Assembly (NCBI GenBank): GCA_015146655.1
Contig: VKHL01000012.1
Location: 124,001-188,000, forward strand
Length of the DNA stretch: 64,000 bases
From: Ochromonas danica
Lineage: Eukaryota > Sar > Chrysophyceae > Chromulinales > Chromulinaceae
Reading direction: 5' to 3'
The position numbers and the translations under genes are program-made. Positions 1 through 9,502 of the stretch are shown here, piece after piece. The notes under the pieces were generated by a model that made no database searches, had not been told where the DNA came from, and saw only the letters and a list, made by a program, of their open reading frames with translations. Numbering within the stretch: the first letter of the stretch is position 1; each line of letters starts with the position of its first letter.

Positions 1-2323
1 CCCACAAACGGCATAACACGACCCTTACCTTCTTATCCCACAGCAAAGAGATAGCACTAAATGGCAAAGCAACCTGTAACACAGTTACAATAACCATCAT
101 TTACTGTAAGAGTGAACAAAACCAAGTCTGAAGCAGAAGGACGCTGACCTTCGAGGCAGTTGTCTTACGAATCGTGAAGATAATTTCATCAGGTGGTAAT
201 TCTCGTTCTAGTGGGACAACCACTTTGACAACATTCACACTCTGCAAATCTGCGTTTTGTTCCATATCGAATACTACTGAAACAGGAGTAGGTGTAGACA
301 CTTTGCTCTCAGTCTTTTGGATGACAGGCTTAACCTCTGGCTTAGGCGGTGGCATAGTGGGCTTGGGTTCAGCTTTAGGCACTGCCTTGGGCTCTGGCTT
401 GGGCTCTGCCTTAGGTTCAGGTCGAATAACCACTTCGGGTTCTTTCTTCTGTACGGTTGGAGTAAACTCAATACTGTGAACGGTGTCTATCACTTGAGGG
501 ACCTCCGCCTCCGCAGCAGCCATGGGCTGAGAAATGGGCTTTACTGGTAATACCTCAGGCTGAGAAGCAATTAGAGTATTCCATTTGTTACTCTTGAGGC
601 TCACGTTGTCTTTGGGGATTGTGACTACCACTGGTTGAGGAGGAGGAGCTGCTGCTACTGGTGCAGCAAGTGGAGGAGCAGTAATAACCACAGGAGTCGA
701 GGTGGTGGGTATCTTCTGAAGGCTCATGCGCAACTCATTGAGCTGCTCTTGTTGTGTCTTTAGAGTCTCACTCACACGACCAATAGCAGAGGAAGTATCC
801 TTCACCTCTCCTGTAATAGAATCCATCTTGCTAGAAGATTGACGCAATTGCTGATTGATCTCCTTAATAGCACCCGTCAAATCCTCTGTATCATTCTCCA
901 ACTCACCAAACACTAGACCACGACGCTGTTCCTCAAGAATTTGAATCTTAGCCAGATTGTCTTTGATTTCCATACCAATATTACGCAGTCTAAAGACAAA
1001 ACACATCATCAAAATCATCAAAAATCCCAATAGATTGACAGAGTTAGGGTTCAAAATCAATACCTATCGTCCATCTGTCCAAGCAGCTTGCCTTCATCAA
1101 TGGCAGGGACTGGCTCCACTGTCTTAGCAGCGGATAGCGCGTTGGTACAGTTGCTATCAATTAAAAGCAGTAGATTAGCGAATGCTGTACACGACTTTGG
1201 GCGGGAACTCTCACCTGACTTCCGCTGCGAATTGTTCCATCGTCTTCACTTGTTTTTGCAACAATTCTCGCAGACCTTCCATCATCAGTTTAGTTTCATT
1301 ATTCTCCGTCTTCGGCTCTGGAGCTGGGATAAACTTCACCTGCTCTGGAGCAGGAAAGGATACTGCTGAGGGTTGTTTCTGACGGTTTGCAGGCTTAGTA
1401 CTGCCAGGCAGACTAGCCACCAAAGTGTCACCTGGCAATATACCACAATGCTCTAAAGTAGAATCTGGAAGTAGAAGCTTTCCTTTGCTGAAGAGCTTTA
1501 ACAAGAGACCAAGATGACTCTTATCATCTTCTGCCACCAGCATACTATCATCAAAAGTAGGATCTGTTAATAGCACATTCTTTGCTTGGGAAATGATATT
1601 TCGTATTGTTGTACTTGGTCTCTCTTCTAACTCCATGAATAAATTGTTAGGAAGAGAGAGATAAAACTTGATAGTTTCTGGCGGTGTTGTCTCTTCATCT
1701 TTCGCTAGAATGCCACCTTTCTGTGCTGACTTGCTGCTTTCTTTCACCAACTTCTCCAAAGTGACAAGATTGCGACGTTTGGCTTTTAGTTGAGAATGTA
1801 ATGACTCTACCTCTTCTCTTAAACTAGACAACTCCTTTCGTTTGCGATGTAATGCTCTATTATGAAATGCATACATGGCATGGCATGGCATGGCATGGTC
1901 ATGATGAGTCAAGTGAGATGAGATAGTGAGGTGAGGTTCTTACTTCTTCTTTGTAGAGTATTTCTTACTTAACTCACTTAAATTATTCACAAGTTGAGCT
2001 TGTGAATAGAGTAAATATTCAATTGTTAATTGTGATAATCGGAACATTTTCACAACTTGTCTGTCTGAAAAGAATTGTAAATCTTCTTCATTGAAGAGAG
2101 AGAAGGTGAGGTCTTCTAGATGCTGTTGTAAGATATCCACATCTACCTCACGTATCATACGATCCATGTCAATACTGTCTAACTTGCGTAGATTGAGTCG
2201 GCCACGTCGTTGGCGGAAGAAGAATCCTTTGCCATTGTAAAGATTGTCGACAGAAGGTCCATTTTCTAGACGTCTACCACGTAAACCAGTATCTGGTGCT
2301 ATGTCAGAATCCCAATCAGACAT
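1..2323 (-). CDS. DZIP1-like ciliary protein, partial (3' end beyond left edge)
   Basis: Seen: a multi-exon gene with matching intron phases. Exons read 2323-1944, 1856-1215, 1153-1064, 989-149 and a likely 45-nt exon 73-29 before the next donor at 28. The start is the ATG at 2323 (MSDWDSD); an upstream in-frame ATG at 2458 gives an unconvincing extension. Residues about 30-120 match the DZIP1/Iguana N-terminal domain (FFFRQRRGRLNLRKLDSIDM, then an LQQHLEDLTF-type stretch and a FRLSQLTIEYLLYSQAQL helix). A coiled coil follows, then a beta-grasp, ubiquitin-like stretch (about residues 175-265), another coiled coil and a Pro/Lys/Glu-rich linker. Family knowledge: DZIP1 acts at the basal body and in ciliogenesis. 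Odd: the C2H2 zinc finger normally found just after the N-domain is not visible, so this may be a divergent relative. Confidence 0.72.
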
Positions 2324-3838
2324 GGTAAATGATCTCCTGGTGGAAAATCTCCTTGGAAAAGACGAATCAACCCTCCTTTGCTGTTCAAATTTCCTTCCCC
2401 GACACAGCAGCAGAAGAGTCTTATTATTATTTTGCGTGGGGGCAACTGGCAGTTTCACCTTTCTTTCCTTGTCCAGTCTAGTGGTCTAGAAGTCTAGCCC
2501 ATAAGGTTTGTGGTATCAATTGGAGTTATGGAAAAAAACAAAGCCAGTAGAATTTGTGCGTGCATAGCCTCATAAAAGAAAATAATTGTAATAGTGAAAG
2601 AAAATACATGATAATTGAGTGAAAATCGTGGGAAAAGCAGTCTAAGGCTCATCAGTGCATTATTGGATATCAAATGAAAGAGTTGGACGTATGAAGAAGA
2701 CTGGCTATATCATCTTATGAAGAATAACAATCAATCAGAAACCAATTCATTGGAAATATGCCAAAAGCAACGCCATGCCACGTTGATTTCAGACCTCAAC
2801 CCCAACCAACACGATTTGTAAGCTGGTCTAGCATGTTTGATAGTGTTATCTCATACTTCTCTTATGATTCCGAATGATCATATAGTTCTTTCCCATTTCA
2901 GACTGCATCTTGTGGGTTGACGAATATTTTGGAATGTGGTGCATAATACGGCAACTTTCTCTTCTGCTACTTCTCCTTCTGTGCTCGAATTAGACTACCT
3001 GCTGGAAGTAGTAGAGAGAAAGAGATGTCACTAATTGATAATAAACATTGCGATGTCGAATCTTGGTGGAAGAGAACGGTTGGGCAGTTGTCTGGCCAAT
3101 GACAATAGAGAACTCATATTGCTACCTTCGTCCCTGTAGTTTGCCGAATATCTTAGTCAAAAGAAACGTTGCCCATCCTTGTTTAAATCTACTGATAAGC
3201 TGGCCCATCAAATCGCAATCAGATCACATCAAGCTGTAGTGAAAAGAACGGTTAATCCAAGAACAATTCCATAAATAATTTTCACTTGCAAGCAATGTAA
3301 ATGAAAGGGAATAGTTTTCGGAGTCGGTCTATGCCTATTGGCCTCCCCTTGTTAGCTCTGGGAAAGTCCATATTGACTCTAGCTACAGTAGTACGTTGTT
3401 AACTACCGGTTTGTAATAAATCAAAACTATCTGTTTTAAATTTATTTAAATTGCCCAATTTAACTTTAACACACAGTTTAACTTTAAGCAAACGCCATTT
3501 TAGATGATGATGACCAAGAACTCCAAACAGGCAAACCGTCACTCCGGTGCTTTGCGCGGGTGCACCGAGTGGTTGTTGCTGTGTGTTTGTGTGTGCTTGT
3601 TGTGCAGGTTATGGGGTATGGGTGCTGCCCGGATGTGTCCATCACGGAAGATGACCTGATAGAACCAGAATCCGTCCACCAACAAGATTTCAGATCTTTT
3701 TGGTGTATAAGAGTGAGAGGTTCTGCTTCTATTTCTACTCTTCTTATTAGCCAATTCTTACTATTTCTTCTTCTTTAAGAAGATCCTGCAGAGCAAGTCA
3801 AAGTGAAGTTCATCTATTCTATTCCAGTCTTATTCCTC
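2324..3838. other. intergenic, divergent promoter region
   Basis: No convincing gene is seen in this 1.5-kb stretch between two divergently transcribed genes. It is AT-rich, especially 3410-3500, where ATTTAAA-like runs and two TTTAACTTTAA-like words occur. A short open frame from an ATG at 3611 could be a 5' exon of the lipid kinase, using a weak donor after 3731 and an acceptor near 3780; this is unproven. Confidence 0.5.
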
Positions 3839-5389
3839 ATGGCTTCAAGCACAATGCCCTTAATGACGGCAGTACGAGCTAGTAAAGATGACAATATCAT
3901 CTATAATGACAGTGGATCTATCTACTATCGATCAAAGCCTTGTTCGGTAGCATTCGATCGAGAGAAGTTCTCTGTTTTCTCGAAAGACAAAACCAGTAAA
4001 CTCTTGATTGAATACCCTTCTTCCTCTCTGATTGGCATGAAAGTACAACCTTTACAAAGCAAGAAAGGGAAGTTTTATCAGGCTGATTTCTTCTTTTATC
4101 CTCCTCGTTCCTCTATCTTCTGTGCATTTGGTGGAGGGAACAGTACAGACACGCGTCGATCAAGGAAAGTGCTCAGTTTGGTTTTCCAGACTGATGAGAA
4201 TATTCCTTATCAATGGGCCTCAGTGATTCAATCTTATGTTGCTGGGAATAGAGTGACTCGATTAAGAGATGATTCAGAGCCTGTGGTTCCTCGTCAAAGA
4301 CATTTCCTTGTCGTGGTGAACCCGAAAAGTGGGAAAGGAGAGGCAATGAAGATATGGAAGAAAACAATTGAGCCAATGCTCATGGAAGCAGGCATTAAGG
4401 CCACCGTATTGGTCACAGAAAGACCGCATCATGCGCATGACTATGTTGTCGATCCCCAATTTGTTCCGAACGATGTTGAAGCCGTTGTCGTAATAGGAGG
4501 TGATGGAGTGCTTTATGAAGTTGTGAATGGTCTTTCGGAACGGGAAGATGGTATGACAGTCCTGAATCAACTTGCATTAGCACCCATTCCGGGTGGTACC
4601 GGCAATGGGCTGATTAAGTCTATATTGCATCAATCACAAGAAGTTTCTTCTCCAATAAATGCGGCTTACTGTGCTATCAGAGGAAGCACAGCTCCTTTGG
4701 ATCTCTCTGAAGTAGTTACAAAAAGTGGAAACAGACATCTTTCTTTTCTTTCTCTAACTTGGGGTTTAATCGCAGATATTGACATTCTTTCCGAGAGCAT
4801 GCGATTCTTGGGTGAAAGTCGTCTCTACCTGTCTGCTGGTTACTTCGTGGCTACGAAGAGATTTTACGAGGGAATATTGCGGATGAAGCTAGTTGATCCC
4901 GCCACATATTCATCCCGTGAAAGCCAAGGTACTTGCACAGACAGCGTTACTGTGGAGGTTGATAAAAAGCCGACTCCCAGTAAAACTATTGTGTTAACTG
5001 AAAAGATCAATAAGCTCAAAGAAGGTGAAAGCGTCGATGAAGAGGGATGGCTAAGTCTTCATTCTCGCTTTATGATGGTATTCGTTGCACAAACTTCTCA
5101 TTGCTCCACCAGTGTGCACTCAGGACCAGGAGTTAAGTTGGACGATGGTTTCTTCACTGTCTACGCAGTGGAACACATCTCTCGATTTGACCTGGCCCAA
5201 CTCCTCCTTTCCTTTGACAGTGGAGAATTTGTTAACCATAAATCTGTCCGCGTTTTCAAATGCTCGGAGTATTCACTTGAGCCTTTAACCAAAAGAGGGC
5301 GCTATTCCTTGGACGGCGAATTGATTGAGTATGATCGTATCGAAGCGAAGATGCTTCCTGGTGCTGCGCGTGTTAAAGTGCTTACGTAG
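3839..5389 (+). CDS. sphingosine/diacylglycerol-type lipid kinase
   Basis: Seen: an intronless frame of 516 codons from the ATG at 3839 (MASSTMPLM). The DAGK catalytic domain starts at FLVVVNPKSGKGEA (about residue 160). The nucleotide-binding loop GGDGVLYEVVNGL lies near residue 220 and PIPGGTGNGL near residue 255. A C-terminal beta-rich half ends with the typical SLDGE-type motif (RYSLDGELIEYD). The N-terminal 150 residues look like a PH-like fold, as in plant and protist sphingosine/ceramide kinases. Family knowledge: these enzymes phosphorylate sphingoid bases or diacylglycerol with ATP at membranes. The open frame continues upstream of 3839, and a spliced 5' exon starting near 3611 would add about 45 residues. 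Which lipid is the substrate cannot be read from sequence. Confidence 0.85.
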   Translation: MASSTMPLMTAVRASKDDNIIYNDSGSIYYRSKPCSVAFDREKFSVFSKDKTSKLLIEYPSSSLIGMKVQPLQSKKGKFYQADFFFYPPRSSIFCAFGGGNSTDTRRSRKVLSLVFQTDENIPYQWASVIQSYVAGNRVTRLRDDSEPVVPRQRHFLVVVNPKSGKGEAMKIWKKTIEPMLMEAGIKATVLVTERPHHAHDYVVDPQFVPNDVEAVVVIGGDGVLYEVVNGLSEREDGMTVLNQLALAPIPGGTGNGLIKSILHQSQEVSSPINAAYCAIRGSTAPLDLSEVVTKSGNRHLSFLSLTWGLIADIDILSESMRFLGESRLYLSAGYFVATKRFYEGILRMKLVDPATYSSRESQGTCTDSVTVEVDKKPTPSKTIVLTEKINKLKEGESVDEEGWLSLHSRFMMVFVAQTSHCSTSVHSGPGVKLDDGFFTVYAVEHISRFDLAQLLLSFDSGEFVNHKSVRVFKCSEYSLEPLTKRGRYSLDGELIEYDRIEAKMLPGAARVKVLT

Positions 5390-6156
5390 AAGGGATGTTG
5401 GTGCTCAAATGTGGAGCATTGCAGTCCATAGTTCTGTATGGACTGCGGGGAGGAAGATAATTAATTTAACAGCCTTCAATGATGGAAGTAAGTAAAGTAT
5501 TTTCGTTCTTTACTATGTGAAGAACGACGAAGAAACAATAGAAAAGGTTCAAACAAAAACAGTAAAATGTCGTGTTTGAAGTAGCAATAGTCAAAATAGG
5601 TTCCGATGATTGTAAGATGACTCACAACTTGGCTCACAAATATTGTTTGAACTCTTTTTCTATGTCCTTTTACTGGCATATTCCATTATTGAAATCAAGA
5701 GGGCTATTGTTGTATGCATTCCGAAATGTCGACTTCTAGGACTGTATAAAGCGAGTTTTAAACCTATATTTTTGCCTTCAGAGTTCACAAGACGGGCATA
5801 AAAACTGACTGCATTAACATCAACGAGTTAAAGTTACATAAGTAATTGCCATCTCAAAGTTACTAATATCCAATACAATGAATTCACTTATTAGTAACAA
5901 ATGCAGGTGAATATTGGTTTGCTATCAATAATAACAAGAGGTCAGAGGAACTTTACTTCAGACCTAACATGATTTGCTTTAGCTATTCATCAGACTTTCC
6001 TTGTTAGCGATCGCTCTTCATAAGGCATCCTTTACACAAACCTTCCAAAACATGAAATATGACGTATATGGTTTCCTATACAGAATGGTATCAACAATAA
6101 ATGGAGAAGGGAAGCGAACAACCAAATCGTCTAAACAGTAAACTTCATTACTGCGA
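5390..6156. other. convergent intergenic region
   Basis: This 767-bp AT-rich gap lies between two convergent genes. Only short chance frames are seen and no structured repeat was recognised. It presumably holds the 3' UTRs of both genes. Confidence 0.5.
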
Positions 6157-7356
6157 CTAGCTTTCACTATCATAACCAACTCCATTTTGGTCCATTAGGG
6201 GTTGAAGAGACGACTTGGTTGTTGTAGTAGAAGTAGCATTGTTAGTGGGATTGGAGCCACGTTTTCGCTTCATTTGTCGAACTTTTCTGCCAATTATGCG
6301 CAAGCCGTGTTTCACTTTTCTCGTTCCCTTTATCATCTGATCCTCTATCTGAGTATAGAGACCAAACAGAGCTTTCCAAAAGGGAATGTGTAAAGAAGCA
6401 CCCACAACAATGGAATAGGCAATTCCAATAAAGGAAAAGACCAAGACATTGATAATCAATGTCAACCGTCCCATCCGCCGATAAGCATAAACTGAAATAC
6501 AGCCACCTACCAGAAAAGATATGAGCAACGGAACTAACAAACGCAACTTCCAAGCATCTTTATAATCACCAATACACATACGACCAAGGGTCAGTCCAAT
6601 ATCTGTGCCTGCGCCAGTCATGTGAGTTGTTCGTAAAACACTTCCACTATACCGTGTTGTTAGACTATTCTGTAACCCACAAGCCATGGCAGCAAAATAA
6701 AAGTAAAGATCGGTATCTGGGAAGGCAATAGAGAAAATGCATGCTAGCAGGAAGAGGAAAGATCCTATCATAAAGAGAGGGCCATAGCTTCGACCAAGAT
6801 GGAAGCTATCATGATGCATCATGCTTCCTGTGATTGCACTCCCTCCAATAAAGCAAACAATCAAAGCAAGATTCTTAGTGAAGCTTTCATAATCTTCTTC
6901 ACCAAAGGCCATACCAGCATGAGTGGTCGTGCCTGTGATGTGAGAGACGGGGATGCCACGGAATTGATAGGTACAGCCATTGACAAAGCCAGCATTGAAA
7001 GCTAACGCTGCTCCTCCGATGATAATCACAGTAAACTCTAAGCTATGACGTTCATGGAATGGACGCATTGGAGGCAAGGTGATAATTCGGTATTTCTTCT
7101 TAGTGACACTGTTGTTGCTGTCATGAGGAGAATCTTTGTTTGAACCAGAGTTAGAGCTTAAGGGAGGAGATGGATCTTCTTCTTCTTCTTCATGTGAACT
7201 CCAATCAGAACCTACTCGATCATCGGGTTTCTTCATTGATTGAGTCCCACCACCACCTTGTTCCACATCGGGTTGTTGTGGCGGATTCTTGAAATAGCTA
7301 GCATTAGCATTGGCATTGGCATCTGATGATGATTCCGACTTGAAGCTGGACAACAT
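6157..7356 (-). CDS. DUF1275 (YoaK family) membrane protein
   Basis: Seen: a single-exon gene of 399 codons with ATG at 7356. The first 100 residues are a Ser/Asn/Glu-rich cytosolic-looking tail with an acidic run. The DUF1275 core follows, with about six to seven hydrophobic segments. Recognisable motifs are FNAGFVNGCTYQF, VSHITGTTTHAG and ACGLQNSLTTRYSG, followed by RTTHMTGAGTDIG, the paired TG-T/D signature of the family. The tail is basic and Asn/Thr-rich (QMKRKRGSNPTN). Family knowledge: YoaK-like proteins are common in bacteria and several protists and their transport function is not established. The N- and C-terminal low-complexity tails are typical eukaryotic additions. Confidence 0.88.
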   Translation of the reverse strand: MLSSFKSESSSDANANANASYFKNPPQQPDVEQGGGGTQSMKKPDDRVGSDWSSHEEEEEDPSPPLSSNSGSNKDSPHDSNNSVTKKKYRIITLPPMRPFHERHSLEFTVIIIGGAALAFNAGFVNGCTYQFRGIPVSHITGTTTHAGMAFGEEDYESFTKNLALIVCFIGGSAITGSMMHHDSFHLGRSYGPLFMIGSFLFLLACIFSIAFPDTDLYFYFAAMACGLQNSLTTRYSGSVLRTTHMTGAGTDIGLTLGRMCIGDYKDAWKLRLLVPLLISFLVGGCISVYAYRRMGRLTLIINVLVFSFIGIAYSIVVGASLHIPFWKALFGLYTQIEDQMIKGTRKVKHGLRIIGRKVRQMKRKRGSNPTNNATSTTTTKSSLQPLMDQNGVGYDSES

Positions 7357-8171
7357 GGTGACGGACCTATCGAAAGGGTGAAGGATCGTATCCAGTAAGT
7401 AGGCCCAGCAGGTCAGTCAGCAGTCAGAGGGTTAGCTTTGCAGGGTAGGGTTCGTGTTGTTGTTCTCTCGTCCACCTGGGCGGGCTGTTGGACATTTTTT
7501 GACGTCAAAGAAACACGCTGACCAACTTCTGCCCACAGTGAAGAAACACTTTCAAAAAAAACACCACACAACGGACTTGGCCAAATGCCAACTTGCGAGA
7601 GGAAGGGAGATCCTGATGGACTTTCAAATACGAATAGAAGGGTTTTCTGAGTAGGGGAGATGACTTTTGTTGCAGGGTTGCTCTTTGGAGGTAGAAAGTC
7701 AACTCAACTACCAGCACATTATAAAATTTTGCTGGTAGACTCTTGTGATATAAATGACTAAAGGCGCTACGTTAGAAGCCCCAATGATTTTAAAAGGTAC
7801 ACGCAAAGTGGGAGAATTCAGACGATAAACACCTGATGCGAACAAGTATATCTTTAAGTCAGAATTTTCTCCATGCTGGTTAGAGAAGCTGACTTTGAAA
7901 CTTACTGGTTTTGTTTTGTTTCCATTTGTTTAGCAGTCACAGCAGCATATGGATGTGGAAAAAATGTTGTTGTTCGTGCGACCACTCAAGAGTTACGGTT
8001 AGCAACTCGTCTTTCTCTAGTTTTAATTCTGACTTTTAGAGTTTTGGAAGATCACCCAGCGGCAATGTCTTCGCTCCTGTCACTGTCGCTGGACGAACTT
8101 CTTCTCCTTTTGACCTTGCTTTGTTTCACCTATTCTTTTGGTTGTTGCTTTGAAATCAACTGAAGGTCATT
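7357..8171. other. intergenic region with short upstream frames
   Basis: This 815-bp gap lies between divergent genes. An open frame from ATG 7873 to 8163 (96 codons, very Leu-rich and hydrophobic at its end) stops just 5' of the beta-hydroxylase ATG in a different frame. It has no recognisable domain. It could be an upstream ORF, an unrecognised 5' exon, or chance. No other structure was recognised. Confidence 0.35.
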
Positions 8172-8965
8172 ATGGCTTTTGAACCCAGTAAGCCTTTATT
8201 GTCCACTTGCTTTTTCTATTGGAAGGATCACTATCCAGAGCTTCAAGTTCTTCTGGACAATTTCGACGCCATCTTGGAGGAGTCGAAAGATCTTGGAAGG
8301 GTACTTTTTTGTTATTTCGATCGTCTTTATCTTTTACTGAAATAATATTTTATTTCTATTTAGTGGGTTCCATGGCCGGAAGACCACTTCTCCATCAACC
8401 CTGAAGAAGGGGAGAACACACGCGATTGGACTGTCTGTCCATTGTTGTACACTTTTCCTGCTTATGATCCCACCAAGTCTAAGTGGGTTGAATCCACTTG
8501 TAGCATATGTCCCAAGACCGTGCAAGCCTTGAAGAGTTTGGGTCCTCTGCTGCGTACAGCACTCTTCAGTCGGTTGGGTCCAGGCACAAAGGTCAGTTAT
8601 CATTATGCTTCTGTCATCATTTGTTGCGAATCTTCCGTACTAAGCTTTCTTGGTTGAATCAAAAGCTTTCTACTCACACAGGTTGGGCGGACCTAGCCAA
8701 CCATGTCTTACGTGTCCATCTGTGTTTGGATATCCCCGTTATGGGCAGCTGCGGTCTCCTGGTAGACGGAGAAGTGCAGTATCACAAGCAAGGAAAGATT
8801 CTAGTTTTTGATGATTCTAAACCACATCGAGCATTCAATCTCTCTGAAGGAGAAACCCGTACAGTTCTTATTGTGGATTTAGAACGACCCAAATATCTGC
8901 CTCTCGGCACCGCGACAGGCCAACACACTCCTGAGCTTGATCATTTCGTTTCTTGGTTTAAGTAG
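8172..8965 (+). CDS. aspartyl/asparaginyl beta-hydroxylase
   Basis: Seen: three exons, 8172-8300, 8364-8591 and 8666-8965, all phase 0, giving 218 aa. The intron 2 acceptor is fixed by the family motif: only splicing at 8666 rebuilds LGPGTKLSTHTGWADLANHV. Motifs of the 2OG-Fe(II) beta-hydroxylase fold are present: H of HTGWADLANHVLRVHL, a conserved Gly-rich strand, and FDDSKPHRAFN with the second metal His. RTVLIVDLERP gives the 2OG-binding Arg. Family knowledge: ASPH-type enzymes hydroxylate Asp/Asn using 2-oxoglutarate, O2 and Fe(II). Unlike animal ASPH there is no N-terminal membrane anchor or TPR region in this model, so it would be the soluble catalytic domain alone unless a 5' exon exists upstream. 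Confidence 0.87.
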
Positions 8966-9502
8966 ATATTTCGAATAATTCTTTCTATATCACGTGAATT
9001 GTTCTATTTCAAATGACAGAGAGCCATGGTGTTGTATAGCTTAATATCTGTGGCATTTCTTAACAAATAACGAGGCATGGCTGATTTTGCTAAGCTAAGC
9101 TATAGAACGCAAGAAGTGTTGTTTGGGTGTGTGTGAGTAGTAAAAGGGTAATGTTAGGGATTGCTGCTTTCATTCAGACTGACTCCCCAGCAGCAAAGAC
9201 GGAAGGAGAATCGAATCCATTCACAGAAGATATGCAGCTTCCTCTTCAGACGATTACCATTATGTTGACTGAGTGAAGAGGGCACAGAGTCGACATCTAC
9301 ATCACTTCCTCCATTTGAAGCCAATAGATTGCACTGACTGGCCAGATGAATTGGCATTTTGTTCCATTGTGCTCTGCTCCATGCTGTCCCTGGAGTTGTT
9401 TCTTGGCAGACAAGTCCGTTTTTATTAGAACGGAAACTGAAAAACGCGCATCTTTCTTCTTCCCTCAAGCCACTGCCTGCTCTCGTGCTGCTCTCTGATC
9501 TC
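8966..9502. other. intergenic region
   Basis: This 537-bp gap lies between two genes on the same strand. The frame of the next gene stays open back to 9359, but with no ATG before 9503. No repeat or RNA gene was recognised. Confidence 0.45.

Noticed and set aside
1860-1895. GGCAT tandem word inside intron 1 of the DZIP1-like gene
   Set aside because: It is a short simple repeat of about four units. It is intronic and has no sign of function.
3560-3778. Short frame upstream of the lipid kinase, possibly with a signal peptide
   Set aside because: It has no ATG at its start, and a splice to the kinase needs a weak donor. It is mentioned only as an alternative 5' exon.
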